This document shows positions 28,132-38,300 of a DNA stretch of 64,000 bases, one piece after another. The translations under genes and the position numbers were made by a program. Numbering within the stretch: the stretch's first letter is position 1; each line of letters opens with the position of its first letter. The DNA comes from Shewanella waksmanii ATCC BAA-643 (GTDB lineage Bacteria; Pseudomonadota; Gammaproteobacteria; Enterobacterales; Shewanellaceae). The stretch covers positions 62,001-126,000 of the forward strand of contig NZ_JAEH01000009.1 of assembly GCF_000518805.1 (NCBI RefSeq). The letters run 5' to 3'. A model generated the notes under the pieces. That model was given only the letters and a program-made list of their open reading frames with translations. It ran no database searches and was not told where the DNA came from.

Positions 28132-28161
28132 TGCAATAGTCGGGCTGCGCCCTGTATTGCA
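28132..28161. repeat. stem-loop in the sucA leader
   Basis: TGCAATA (28132-28138) pairs with TATTGCA (28155-28161), and GGGC (28142-28145) with GCCC (28149-28152) closes an inner stem over a TGC loop. On the minus strand a short ATTTTG follows. It may be an attenuator or an mRNA-stability element between sdhB and sucA. Confidence 0.5.
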
Positions 28162-28246
28162 AAATATTTGCCGCCCGAGAGAAGCATATTGATTACCAAT
28201 ACGACACTCTTCTATCCAGAGTCACGGCATTATTGTAGTTCCATTA

Positions 28247-28283
28247 CACAAAAGAGCCACTTCCCCAATTAGAGAAGTGACTC
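28247..28283 (-). terminator. probable terminator after sdhB
   Basis: GAGTCACTTC and GAAGTGGCTC on the minus strand (28274-28283 and 28254-28263) form a 10-bp stem with one G-U pair, followed by a short TTTTGTG. It begins 45 bp after the sdhB stop. The short T-run suggests partial read-through into sucABCD. Confidence 0.6.
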
Positions 28284-28327
28284 AGCACGAGCTATATGAT
28301 TATTAAAATTAGCCCGGGATGCTGCAT

Positions 28328-29035
28328 TTATACTGCTCTCTTAAGCAACATAGACTTAATATGTCCAATTGCTTTGGTTGGATTTAGTCCTTTAGGACAG
28401 ACATCCACACAGTTCATGATACCGTGACAACGGAATACGCTGTAGGCATCATCAAGCTCAGATAAGCGCTCTTCTGTAGCGGTATCGCGGCTATCGATTA
28501 GGAATCGATATGCATGCAATAAACCACTTGGTCCAATAAACTTATCTGGGTTCCACCAGAATGATGGACAAGCTGTAGAACAACATGCGCACATAATACA
28601 CTCATACAAACCATCTAAGTGTGCACGTTCTTCAGGTGATTGCAGATGTTCACGCGCAGGTGTTTTATCATCGTTAATCAAATACGGCTTAATCTTCTCA
28701 TACTGCTTGTAGAACTGAGTTAAATCTACAATCAAGTCACGTACAACTGGCATGCCTGGCAATGGACGTACTTCAAGCTTCTTGCCCTTGAAGGTCGAAA
28801 TTGGCGTAATACAAGCCAAACCATTTTTACCATTCATGTTGACACCATCACTACCACAAACACCTTCACGGCATGAGCGACGGAATGCCAAAGTTGGATC
28901 TTGCTCTTTAAGCAACATCAGCACGTCCAGCACCATCATATCGGTACCTTCGGCAACTTCCAACGTATAATCCTTCATGTAAGGCTTTGTGTCTACATCA
29001 GGATTATAGCGATAAACTGCTATCTTCAAATTCAT
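28328..29035 (-). CDS. sdhB: succinate dehydrogenase iron-sulfur subunit
   Basis: A 235-residue protein with the [2Fe-2S] cysteines in SCREGVCGSDG plus a later Cys (NGLAC), and the [4Fe-4S]/[3Fe-4S] cysteines in CIMCACCSTACPS and CHGIMNCVDVCPKG. It carries electrons from the SdhA flavin to quinone. The ATG at 29035 has AAGGAA; the frame continues to 29080 into sdhA, which is rejected. It starts 10 bp after sdhA. Confidence 0.95.
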   Translation of the reverse strand: MNLKIAVYRYNPDVDTKPYMKDYTLEVAEGTDMMVLDVLMLLKEQDPTLAFRRSCREGVCGSDGVNMNGKNGLACITPISTFKGKKLEVRPLPGMPVVRDLIVDLTQFYKQYEKIKPYLINDDKTPAREHLQSPEERAHLDGLYECIMCACCSTACPSFWWNPDKFIGPSGLLHAYRFLIDSRDTATEERLSELDDAYSVFRCHGIMNCVDVCPKGLNPTKAIGHIKSMLLKRAV

Positions 29036-29045
29036 CTCAAATTCC

Positions 29046-30812
29046 TTAGTAGGTACGCTTCTTCGGTGGGAATGCTTCACGAAGCTTAGGCTCCATGTTC
29101 ACCGCTCGGCGTGACATCTCTTCAGTCGCTGGGTCAAACAGGCTGTGACACAACCAGTTATCATCATCACGCTCAAGGTAATCTTCACGAGAATGCGCAC
29201 CGCGACTTTCTGTACGGAAATTCGCTGCGTATGCTGTCGCAATAGCCGTCGCCATTAAGTTATCTAACTCTAAGCATTCAATACGTTGAGTATTAAACTC
29301 AGTTGAGTTGTCTGATAGCTTGGCATTAGCTAATCGATCACGAATCGCTTTAAGCTCTTTTAGACCTTCTGCCATTGCATCGCCACTACGGAATACCGAG
29401 AAGTTAAGCTGCATACAAAGTTGCAAATCTTTACGAATTTGTGCTGGGTCTTCTCCGTCTTTGTTGCTTTCCCAACGGTTAAGTCGCGCTAAAGACTGCG
29501 CAATATCAGCATCAGTTGCATCTTTTGGTGTTGCCGTCGCATCAAGGGCTTTGCCTAAATGCTGACCTGCTGCACGACCAAATACCACTAAATCAAGCAG
29601 TGAGTTACCACCAAGGCGGTTCGCACCGTGCACTGATACGCAGGCAATCTCACCAACAGCAAATAAGCCAACAACATCTTCTTCGCCGCCATCTGCGTTT
29701 TGGCGAACAACTTGTCCACTCACTTTAGCAGGTAGACCACCCATCATGTAATGACACGTTGGTAGTACAGGAATTGGGCCATCAGCTGGATCAATATGCG
29801 CAAAGGTACGTGATAGTTCACAAACACCTGGAAGACGTGCTTCTAGTGTTTCTTTACCTAAGTGATCCAGTTTAAGTAAACAGTGAGGACCTAATGGGCC
29901 ATCTAAACCACGACCTTCACGGATCTCTGTCATCATTGAACGAGCAACGACGTCACGAGAGGCTAAGTCTTTGGCATTAGGTGCATAACGCTCCATGAAA
30001 CGCTCGCCGTCTTTATTGAGTAGATATCCACCCTCACCACGACAACCTTCAGTGACCAGCACACCTGCACCGGCGATACCGGTTGGGTGGAACTGCCACA
30101 TTTCCATATCTTGCATTTGTACACCCGCGCGCATTGCCATACCCACGCCGTCACCGGTGTTAATGTGAGCATTGGTCGTTGACGCATAGATACGTCCTGC
30201 ACCGCCTGTCGCTAAGATAGTGGCTTTAGCTTTGAAATAAACGATTTCACCGGTTTCAATTTCGATGGCAGTACAACCAACAATGGCACCGTCTTCGTTC
30301 TTGACTAGGTCTAACGCATACCACTCAGAGAAAACCTCTGTTTTGTGCTTTACGTTTTGTTGGTACAAGCAATGAAGCAGTGCGTGACCGGTACGGTCCG
30401 CTGCCGCTGCAGTACGTGCAGCTTGCTCGCCACCAAAATTCTTTGACTGACCACCGAAAGGACGCTGATAAATTTTACCGTTTTCAAAACGAGAGAAAGG
30501 TAAACCCATTTGCTCAAGTTCGATAATCGCTTCAGGTCCTGTTTTACACATGAACTCAATCGCTTCTTGGTCACCAATAAAATCAGAGCCTTTAACGGTA
30601 TCGTACATGTGTTGTTCCCAGTGATCTTCGTGCGCGTTACCTAACGCAACGGTGATACCACCCTGCGCAGATACCGTGTGCGAACGAGTTGGGAAAACTT
30701 TTGATAAAAGCGCGCAGCTTTTACCTTCTTTTGAAATCTGTAATGCGGCACGCATACCGGCGCCACCAGCACCAATAACTACTGCATCAAATTCGCGTAC
30801 TGGAATACTCAC
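29046..30812 (-). CDS. sdhA: succinate dehydrogenase flavoprotein subunit
   Basis: A 588-residue FAD protein. FAD binding by [14 protein letters not shown], with covalent attachment at His45 in [10 protein letters not shown]. The substrate site includes HPTGIAGAG and the C-terminal [13 protein letters not shown]. It oxidises succinate to fumarate in complex II. It directly abuts sdhD (30813). Confidence 0.96.
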   Translation of the reverse strand: MSIPVREFDAVVIGAGGAGMRAALQISKEGKSCALLSKVFPTRSHTVSAQGGITVALGNAHEDHWEQHMYDTVKGSDFIGDQEAIEFMCKTGPEAIIELEQMGLPFSRFENGKIYQRPFGGQSKNFGGEQAARTAAAADRTGHALLHCLYQQNVKHKTEVFSEWYALDLVKNEDGAIVGCTAIEIETGEIVYFKAKATILATGGAGRIYASTTNAHINTGDGVGMAMRAGVQMQDMEMWQFHPTGIAGAGVLVTEGCRGEGGYLLNKDGERFMERYAPNAKDLASRDVVARSMMTEIREGRGLDGPLGPHCLLKLDHLGKETLEARLPGVCELSRTFAHIDPADGPIPVLPTCHYMMGGLPAKVSGQVVRQNADGGEEDVVGLFAVGEIACVSVHGANRLGGNSLLDLVVFGRAAGQHLGKALDATATPKDATDADIAQSLARLNRWESNKDGEDPAQIRKDLQLCMQLNFSVFRSGDAMAEGLKELKAIRDRLANAKLSDNSTEFNTQRIECLELDNLMATAIATAYAANFRTESRGAHSREDYLERDDDNWLCHSLFDPATEEMSRRAVNMEPKLREAFPPKKRTY

Positions 30813-31160
30813 TTAGACACCCCACACAATTGTAATGCCCGCTGCTAGGTAAGCAAAAGCGGTAACGACGAAAACAAACAGGAGTACACCACGTAGGGCT
30901 AGCGGCTTAACGTAATCTGTTAGCACTTGCCAGATACCGATCCAAGCGTGAACTAGAATCGCAACCAATGCGAGTAGTGTAAACACTTTCATAGGCAGCG
31001 TGCTGAATAAACCGTGCCAAGCGTCATAGGTGAGAGGAGAACTAGTTGCGATAAAACCCACTAAGAAAATGGTGTAGAGGGTTAAGATTACAGCACTAGC
31101 GCGTATAAGAATAAAATCATGAACACCACTGCGTCCAAGACTGGCTGCATTTGTTACCAT
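30813..31160 (-). CDS. sdhD: succinate dehydrogenase membrane anchor subunit D
   Basis: A 115-residue protein with three hydrophobic helices and the SdhD N-terminus [20 protein letters not shown]. It binds quinone and haem b with SdhC. The ATG at 31160 gives the family length; a second ATG at 31166 is two codons longer. It overlaps the 3' end of sdhC by 7 bp. Confidence 0.93.
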   Translation of the reverse strand: MVTNAASLGRSGVHDFILIRASAVILTLYTIFLVGFIATSSPLTYDAWHGLFSTLPMKVFTLLALVAILVHAWIGIWQVLTDYVKPLALRGVLLFVFVVTAFAYLAAGITIVWGV

Positions 31161-31549
31161 ACCCAAACCCCCGCAATGATAGATAGTGCTGCCGCAATAA
31201 CAAATGCGACCTTCGCTGAAGCATTTCCTGACTCAAGTTCTTCCCAGAAGCCAGCATCCATCGCAAGATGGCGTAAGCCAACTACAAGGTGATAACCAAG
31301 CGCGGTAAGAATTGCCCAGACAATGAACTTAACGATGACATTATCGAACAGGGATTGAATGCCTGCGAAACTCTCTGCTGATGCGAGTGATTCACTCAAC
31401 AACCAGATAAGAATGCCGACGGCAAACAGCATGATGACACCGGATATACGGTGAAGAATTGACGCAATCGCAGTCGCTGGAAAGCGAATGGTCTGCAGAT
31501 CTAAATGGACAGGTCTTTGCTTTTTCACGTTCTGCTCACTCTGCTCCAT
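31154..31549 (-). CDS. sdhC: succinate dehydrogenase cytochrome b556 subunit
   Basis: A 131-residue protein with three membrane helices and the SdhC signature [20 protein letters not shown] followed by SILHRISGV; His in [11 protein letters not shown] is in the haem-ligand region. It is the first gene of sdhCDAB-sucABCD. The promoter lies in the 412-bp divergent gap shared with gltA. Confidence 0.94.
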   Translation of the reverse strand: MEQSEQNVKKQRPVHLDLQTIRFPATAIASILHRISGVIMLFAVGILIWLLSESLASAESFAGIQSLFDNVIVKFIVWAILTALGYHLVVGLRHLAMDAGFWEELESGNASAKVAFVIAAALSIIAGVWVW

Positions 31550-31961
31550 TGAGCATTATTTTTGTTATTTGAACCTCTTTTGTTCAAAATTTGCACATCA
31601 GTTTGGCTAATATACAAACTCGCCACAAAAGAAAAGTTTAAACAAACAGTTAATCAATTAAGAAACGACTAATTCAGCATGTAAAAAAGTGGTAACTGAA
31701 TTGAAATGTTTGTAGCTCCTAAGAGCCGAAGCAAGTATACGCCCGGCAAATGTCAAATACAAACATCACATTATGCAAATTTTGTTTTTTTGGTAAAAAA
31801 ATCTGCCAACATGCTGTTCTGGCAAGGGGTTTGGTCAATTTAAGACCATGGTCTAAGGAATTTAAACGGTTATTTAAATTGAAATGTGATCTAGATTCAC
31901 TGTAAAGTATGGGCGTTTGATAAGCCGCACTCACATAAGAATGAAGTAAGGAGAACGGGGT
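31550..31961. other. divergent sdhC / gltA control region
   Basis: 412 bp without a gene. It is AT-rich and must hold both promoters. The clearest element is a CRP-like half site at 31882-31903. Runs such as AAATTTTG near 31780 could be ArcA-type targets, but I cannot call them. Confidence 0.6.
31882..31903. promoter_or_regulatory. CRP-like site upstream of gltA
   Basis: AAATGTGATCTAGAT matches the left arm and centre of the CRP consensus exactly. The right arm reads TCAC displaced by one base, giving TGTGA-N7-TCAC. It lies about 60 bp upstream of the gltA ATG. The one-base shift lowers confidence that it works as a full site. Confidence 0.4.
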
Positions 31962-33248
31962 ATGGCTGATAATATAGCCAAATTGGAACTGCCAGGGAAC
32001 GACTCGATTGATCTGCCTATCAAAAAGGGAACGGCAGGATTTGATGTCATTGACATCAGTAAACTCGGTAGCAAAGGTCACTTTACCTTTGACCCAGGAT
32101 TTTTAGCGACAGCTTCTTGCGAATCTGCAATCACCTACATTGATGGCGCCCAAGGTATTCTTACCCACCGCGGTTACCCTATCGGTGAACTAGCTGTTGA
32201 ATCTGATTACTTAGATCTTTGTTATCTACTGCTTTACGGAGAGTTGCCAAACAAGGCACAGTACGACGAGTTCGTACACACCGTAAAAACTCACACTATG
32301 GTGAACGAACAGCTAGCAACCTTCTTCAAAGGTTTCCGCCGTGACGCTCACCCAATGGCCATGCTATGTGGTGTGACTGGTGCACTTTCAGCGTTCTATC
32401 AAGACTCGCTAGATGTTAATGATGAGCGTCACCGCGAAATTGCAGCATTCCGCTTAGTGTCTAAAATGCCGACTATTGCAGCTATGTGCTACAAGTACTC
32501 AATTGGCCAGCCATTTGTTTATCCACGTAACGACTTAAGCTACGCGGGTAACTTCCTAAGCATGATGTTTGCAGTGCCTTGTGAAGAGTACAAAGTAAAT
32601 CCAATCGTTGAGCGCGCCATGGATCGTATCTTCATCTTGCATGCTGATCACGAACAAAACGCATCAACTTCTACCGTACGTTTATCAGGTTCTTCTGGTG
32701 CTAACCCATTTGCATGTATTGCAGCGGGTATCGCGTCACTATGGGGCCCTGCTCACGGTGGTGCTAACGAAGCTTGTTTGAACATGCTTGAAGAGATTGG
32801 CAGTGTCGATCGTATTCCTGAGTTCATTGCACGTGCAAAAGATAAAGAAGATCCATTCCGTCTAATGGGCTTTGGACACCGTGTTTATAAGAACTTCGAC
32901 CCTCGTGCTAAAGTGATGCGTGAAACGTGTCATGAAGTACTGAGTGAGCTCAAAGTGAATGATCCACTGTTAGATGTGGCGATGGAACTTGAGCGCATTG
33001 CACTTGAAGATGAGTACTTTGTGTCTAAGAAACTTTATCCAAACGTCGACTTCTACTCAGGTATCATCATGAAAGCGATTGGCATTCCAACTAGTATGTT
33101 CACAGTGCTATTTGCACTAGCTCGTACTGTCGGCTGGATTGCACACTGGAAAGAGATGCTAGACCAACCTGGTCACAAAATTAGCCGTCCACGCCAGCTA
33201 TACACTGGTGCTGACGACCGCAGTTTTGTACCACTAGATAAGCGCTAA
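31962..33248 (+). CDS. gltA: citrate synthase
   Basis: A 428-residue type II citrate synthase. Active-site regions are [24 protein letters not shown] with the catalytic His, and [14 protein letters not shown] with the catalytic Asp. It condenses acetyl-CoA and oxaloacetate and is usually NADH-sensitive in this group. GGAGA precedes the ATG. Divergent from sdhC; a strong terminator follows. Confidence 0.96.
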   Translation: MADNIAKLELPGNDSIDLPIKKGTAGFDVIDISKLGSKGHFTFDPGFLATASCESAITYIDGAQGILTHRGYPIGELAVESDYLDLCYLLLYGELPNKAQYDEFVHTVKTHTMVNEQLATFFKGFRRDAHPMAMLCGVTGALSAFYQDSLDVNDERHREIAAFRLVSKMPTIAAMCYKYSIGQPFVYPRNDLSYAGNFLSMMFAVPCEEYKVNPIVERAMDRIFILHADHEQNASTSTVRLSGSSGANPFACIAAGIASLWGPAHGGANEACLNMLEEIGSVDRIPEFIARAKDKEDPFRLMGFGHRVYKNFDPRAKVMRETCHEVLSELKVNDPLLDVAMELERIALEDEYFVSKKLYPNVDFYSGIIMKAIGIPTSMFTVLFALARTVGWIAHWKEMLDQPGHKISRPRQLYTGADDRSFVPLDKR

Positions 33249-33293
33249 TCAATTGCTTATAACGGCTGAGTAGCCAAGCTATCGAGTCGACAT

Positions 33294-33318
33294 AAAGGCA
33301 CCCTCGGGTGCCTTTTTT
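33294..33318 (+). terminator. rho-independent terminator of gltA
   Basis: AAAGGCACCC (33294-33303) and GGGTGCCTTT (33306-33315) form a 10-bp stem with a 2-nt loop in the simplest pairing, followed by TTT. It begins 46 bp after the gltA stop. Confidence 0.9.
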
Positions 33319-33350
33319 ATTGGCAGTTAAACGCCATCAATATGCCGATA

Positions 33351-33394
33351 ATGAACAGTTTGGCAATCGCCTATGAACAGTTTGGCAATCGCCT
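33351..33394 (+). repeat. two exact tandem copies of a 22-bp unit
   Basis: Positions 33351-33372 and 33373-33394 are identical; the unit begins ATGAACAGTT and ends AATCGCCT. It lies in non-coding DNA just after the gltA terminator. Strand slippage is the simplest origin. Confidence 0.9.
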
Positions 33395-33695
33395 AATTCG
33401 CTAGTCGCAGTTTAGTTCCATGCTACAAATTATTACGACAACTCATGCTATAGCTCGTGCGGTAAAACATGAGATGAAACGTACAACTAAAAGGTAAATA
33501 ATTTTTACCATTGGCGCTGCCGCTTTAGACTAAATGCTCAAATATCACCCAAACTCTGCCTGTTTTTCTTGCTCGCGCATAAACCTCAATAAGTCATGCT
33601 GATCAACAGCGACACAGTTGCAATGTTTTACGCTGTTCTCTTCGCTGACTGGCAATTGCAGGCAGACAATTATTAGCGATGCCGATTGTACTAGT
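33395..33695. other. non-coding gap with a possible coding remnant
   Basis: No credible gene. On the minus strand one frame stays open from 33694 to a TGA at 33545-33547 and reads protein-like (ends FMREQEKQAEFG), but it has no good start and stops at the edge of the inverted-repeat element. It may be a decayed gene end. Confidence 0.35.
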
Positions 33696-34010
33696 TATAC
33701 CAATCAGTATAAGAATTTGATCTACTCAGCGCGCTTTGGGCAAACTAATTCAAGGCGAATGATTGAAACAATGGTTGTTCCCTTGTGAAATTATTCAACG
33801 CAGAAGTAGGCAGCCTAAAACGCGCCAGAATGGCGAGTTTTAGCGATTCTGATGCTGTGTTAACGAGCTTAACCGTAGAATAACTATGCTCTTCACTCGT
33901 TGCAAACCACATGGATGTGGTGAATGTCATTAATGCAGGAGCATTTAAGGACCTTACCTCAGAACCGCTAAATTCTCGCTGAGTGACTAAATGTTTATAC
34001 TGATTGGTAT
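33696..34010. mobile_element. MITE-like non-autonomous element
   Basis: About 315 bp bounded by 16-bp perfect terminal inverted repeats: ATACCAATCAGTATAA at 33697-33712 and its reverse complement at 33995-34010. Weaker matching continues inward (ACTCAGCG at 33724-33731 against CGCTGAGT at 33977-33984). TAGT occurs at both outer edges (33692-33695 and 34011-34014) and could be a target-site duplication. There is no transposase, only a meaningless 61-codon frame inside. I recall similar ATACCAATCAGTA-ended repeats being common in Shewanella and Vibrio genomes; the helper transposase is unknown. Confidence 0.75.
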
Positions 34011-34135
34011 TAGTGGCTAATTATAGCGATATTACTCTACTCGACTGATGCCACATTTTAGCCGTGCAGTGGATTCATTTTATCCGCAACCCATCGCGTT
34101 GAGTTTACATTGTTAAAATCCTCACAATTTATACA

Positions 34136-34157
34136 TTTTCACTACATTTAGTGAAAA
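34136..34157. promoter_or_regulatory. inverted repeat upstream of the RND operon
   Basis: TTTTCACTA (34136-34144), spacer CATT, TAGTGAAAA (34149-34157): perfect 9-bp arms, 118 bp upstream of the adaptor gene. Two shorter dyads follow, AACATT-CCC-AATGTT (34161-34175) and AAAGTTAACTTT (34200-34211). These look like regulator sites; no regulator gene is adjacent. Confidence 0.5.
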
Positions 34158-34275
34158 ATTAACATTCCCAATGTTGGTATGAACACCTAAACCCTTGTAA
34201 AAGTTAACTTTAAAAACATGGCACGCATCATGCTTATCTCTAGTCACTGGACTAATATAATTAAGGTAAGATCAC

Positions 34276-35340
34276 ATGGACACTGCGGCTAAATTTAAAA
34301 TCGCTCTCCCCCTTCTGCTCATCTCTGTATTAAGCGCTTGTGGTAATGAAGAACAGGTTAAAGAGGAAGAGAAGTACGCTATCCCAGTAGAAACCACTAC
34401 CGTCATACAAGGTGATGTTTCATCTTTCTATAGCACCACCGCCACCTTAGAAGCCCCACAAGAAGCACACGTTGTGACTCGTATCGCCGGTTTAATTGAA
34501 AACCTTAATGTTGAAGAAGGCGATCGAGTTAGCAAAGGACAATTATTAGCGGTTATTGATGCTAAACGTCAGAAATATGATTTAGCACGCTCGCAAGCAG
34601 AAGTTGAAATCATCGAGCAAGAATTAAATCGCTTGAAAAAAATGAGCAACAAAGAGTTTATCAGTGCCGACAGCATGGCCAAACTTGAATACAACCTACA
34701 AGCGGCAATTGCCAAACGCGATTTAGCAGCACTACATGTTGAAGAAAGTATGGTGCGCTCCCCCATCGATGGCGTCGTGGCGACTCGGTTTGTTAAAGCG
34801 GGCAATATGGCCAAAGAGTTTGAGCAACTATTTTATGTTGTTAATCAAGATGAGCTCTACGGAATTGTTCATCTACCCGAAGCTCAACTTTCTAGTTTGC
34901 GCCTTGGACAAGACGCGCAGCTTTTTGCCAACAAGCATACCGATCAGGTGGTTCACGCTAAAGTGCTGCGTGTCAGCCCAGTAGTAGATGCGAACAGCGG
35001 CACCTTTAAGGTCACGCTTTCTGTACCCAATGAGCAAGCAAAATTAAAAGCGGGTATGTTCACCCGAGTCGAGCTGCGCTATGACACCCACAGCGATGTG
35101 ATCACCGTGCCGTACAATGCGGTTATTAACCAAGATAACCAATACGCGCTGTATGTCGTAGAGGGCGAAAACGCCGCCAGACGCGAAGTAACCTTAGGTT
35201 ACCGTGAAGCAGAAACGGTTGAAGTGGTATCAGGTATTAACGCTGGTGAACAAATAGTGGTTCGCGGTCAGCAAAACTTGAAGGATCAATCGTTAGTTGA
35301 GGTGATTGGCGGCAGCCAAATCGCTACAGCTAAACAATAG
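34276..35340 (+). CDS. RND efflux periplasmic adaptor (HlyD/AcrA family), lipoprotein
   Basis: A 354-residue membrane-fusion protein. Signal peptide with lipobox LSAC (Cys at about 22), then a barrel-sandwich lipoyl region (ATLEAPQEAHVVTRIAGLIENL and SPIDGVVATRFV), a short coiled-coil hairpin (about 95-155), and a beta-barrel/C-terminal domain. It links inner-membrane RND pumps to an outer-membrane channel. The first pump gene starts 13 bp later. No outer-membrane channel gene is present, so a TolC-type protein from elsewhere is presumably used. Substrates are unknown. Confidence 0.88.
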   Translation: MDTAAKFKIALPLLLISVLSACGNEEQVKEEEKYAIPVETTTVIQGDVSSFYSTTATLEAPQEAHVVTRIAGLIENLNVEEGDRVSKGQLLAVIDAKRQKYDLARSQAEVEIIEQELNRLKKMSNKEFISADSMAKLEYNLQAAIAKRDLAALHVEESMVRSPIDGVVATRFVKAGNMAKEFEQLFYVVNQDELYGIVHLPEAQLSSLRLGQDAQLFANKHTDQVVHAKVLRVSPVVDANSGTFKVTLSVPNEQAKLKAGMFTRVELRYDTHSDVITVPYNAVINQDNQYALYVVEGENAARREVTLGYREAETVEVVSGINAGEQIVVRGQQNLKDQSLVEVIGGSQIATAKQ

Positions 35341-35353
35341 CAGGGAGTCGCTA

Positions 35354-38300
35354 ATGTCAATCATAAACACATCTGTGAAACGTCCCATTTCGGTGTGGAT
35401 GTTTATGTTAGCCATCATTTTATTCGGTATGGTTGGCTTTAGCCGTCTGGCAGTTAAGCTACTGCCCGATCTCAGCTATCCAACCATTACTATCCGTACT
35501 CAATACATCGGCGCTGCGCCCGTTGAGGTAGAACAATTGGTGTCAAAGCCAATAGAGGAAGCGGTCGGTATCGTCAAAGGCTTGCGTAAAATTAGCTCCA
35601 TTTCCCGCTCTGGTATGTCAGATGTTGTGCTTGAGTTTGAATGGGGCACTGAAATGGACATGGCGAGCCTTGATGTACGAGAAAAACTCGACACCATCGA
35701 ACTCCCTTTGGATGTAAAAAAGCCCCTGCTATTACGCTTTAATCCTAATCTTGACCCGATTGTACGTTTAGCTTTGTCAGTACCTGATGCTTCTAGCGCT
35801 GAATTAAAACAGATGCGAACCTATGCAGAGGAAGAGTTAAAGCGCAATCTTGAATCGCTCACTGGCGTGGCCGCCGTCCGTCTATCCGGTGGTCTAGAGC
35901 GGGAAGTTCATATTCAGCTCAATCAAAACAAGCTGAGTCAACTCAACCTAAACGCAGAAAACATCCGCAATCGTATTGCAGAAGAAAATATTAACCTGTC
36001 AGCGGGTAAAGTTGTTCAGGGTGATAGAGAGTACTTAGTTAGGACACTCAATCAATTCAACTCTTTAGATGAGTTAGGACAAATCATCATCTATCGTGAT
36101 GATCAAACCTTAGTGCGCTTATTCGAGGTTGCTACCATCACTGACGCCCATAAAGAGCGCAATGATATTACCCGTATTGGCTCGCAAGAGTCGATTGAGC
36201 TAGCCATCTATAAAGAAGGCGATGCTAATACGGTCGCAGTAGCCCGCAAAGTCACCGCAGAACTGGCTAATCTCAATGCCAAAAGCGAAAAAGCGCAACT
36301 TGAAGTCATTTATGACCAATCGGAATTTATTGAAAGTGCTGTAAAAGAGGTCACCTCAGCCGCATTGATCGGTAGCTTACTGGCTATGTTAGTTATCTAT
36401 CTATTTTTGCGAGATATTATTCCAACGCTGATCATCTCGATATCGATTCCGTTTTCTGTTATCGCCACTTTCAACATGATGTATTTTGCTGGCATCAGTT
36501 TAAATATCATGTCACTAGGCGGTATCGCACTCGCAGTGGGTCTGTTGGTTGATAATGCCATTGTGGTGCTGGAAAATATCGACCGCTGTAAAAAAGCTGG
36601 CATGAACAAGCTAGAAGCAGCCGTTACGGGTACCAAAGAAGTGGCTGGCGCTATTTTCGCATCAACATTGACGACCTTAGCGGTATTCATTCCGTTGGTT
36701 TTTGTCGATGGTGTCGCCGGTGCGTTGTTTTCAGACCAAGCCTTGACGGTCACCTTTGCACTTTTAGCTTCACTATTTGTCGCATTAACCACCATACCTA
36801 TGTTGGCCTCCAGAGAAGGCTTTAAGGCACTACCACAGCTAATTAAACCTGAGCCAAAACCGAAGCCGGTTGGCAAAATGGCCAAGATTAAACATTACAG
36901 TGCCACAGTGTTTTCTTTCCCGTTTATCGTATTGTTTAGCTATCTCCCGTCGTTATTACTCACAGTGGGTTTGATGATTGGCCGAACCATTGCTTGGGCT
37001 GCGGGTATGATCATGCGCCCAATTACCGCGGCATTTAACTGGAGTTACCAGCTATTAGAAAAACTATATCACGGCCTACTTAGCCAAGCGTTACGTCACA
37101 AAGTCACCACGATAGCGATTGCAGTAGCCATCACGGCTGGTGCGGGCAGCTTAGTGCCGCGTCTGGGCATGGAGCTTATTCCACCGATGAACCAAGGTGA
37201 GTTTTACATGGAAGTTCTACTGCCACCAGGTACCCAAGTCAGCGAAACTGACCGTGTATTGCAAACCTTAGCCTTATCCATCAAAGACCGGGAAGATGTT
37301 AAGCACGCATACAGCCAAGCGGGTAGCGGTGGGCTAATGACCTCTGATACCTCGCGCGGTGGTGAAAACTGGGGTCGCTTGCAGGTTGTACTGGCAGACC
37401 ATCAAGCCTTTAACGCTGTTACTGAAGTACTGCGTACTACCGCGATGCGTATACCTGAGCTAGAAGCCAAAATTCAGCACCCAGAGTTATTTAGCTTCAA
37501 GACACCGCTTGAAATTGAAGTGACAGGTTACGATCTACCTTTACTGAAGCAAACGGCTGACGATTTGGTGAATGCCCTGTCTGATTCAGAGCGCTTTGCA
37601 GACATCAATACCAGTTTGCGTGATGGTCAGCCAGAGCTCAGCATTCAGTTTGACCATGCCAGACTTGCAGCGTTAGGCATGGATGCGCCGACCGTTGCTA
37701 ACCGTATCGCGCAGCGAATTGGTGGCACAATTGCCAGTCAATATACGGTTAGGGATCGTAAAATCGATATTTTGGTGCGCAGCGAAGTACAAGAGCGCGA
37801 TCAAATAAGCGACATAGATTCGATGATCATTAACCCCAATAGCAGCCAGCCTATTCCACTAAGCGCAGTGGCTGATATTTCGCTCGACCTAGGCCCATCT
37901 GCCATTAACCGCATTAGCCAGCAGCGCGTAGCTATTGTGTCGGCCAATCTTGCCTATGGCGATCTCAATGAGGCGGTTAAAGAGGCGCGTCAAATCCTTA
38001 ATATGCAAACGATACCTAGCTCTATTCAGGTACGATTTGGTGGCCAAAATGAAGAGATGGAACATTCATTCCAGTCACTACAAATAGCCCTAGTGTTAGC
38101 CGTTTTTCTGGTTTACTTAGTGATGGCTAGCCAATTTGAGTCACTGTTGCACCCATTATTGATTTTGATTGCGGTGCCGATGGCTGTAGGTGGCAGTATT
38201 TTAGGGCTGTATATCACCCAAACCCATTTGAGTGTGGTGGTGTTCATCGGTCTTATCATGCTGGCGGGTATTGTGGTCAACAATGCCATTGTGCTTGTCG

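Noticed and set aside
33745..33930. 61-codon minus-strand frame inside the MITE-like element
   Set aside because: No ribosome site or recognisable motif; it fits chance in a non-autonomous element.
33319..34275. Defence island or prophage remnant in the largest gene-poor gap
   Set aside because: Only a tandem duplication, a MITE-like element and dyads are visible; no integrase, nuclease or att-like repeats.
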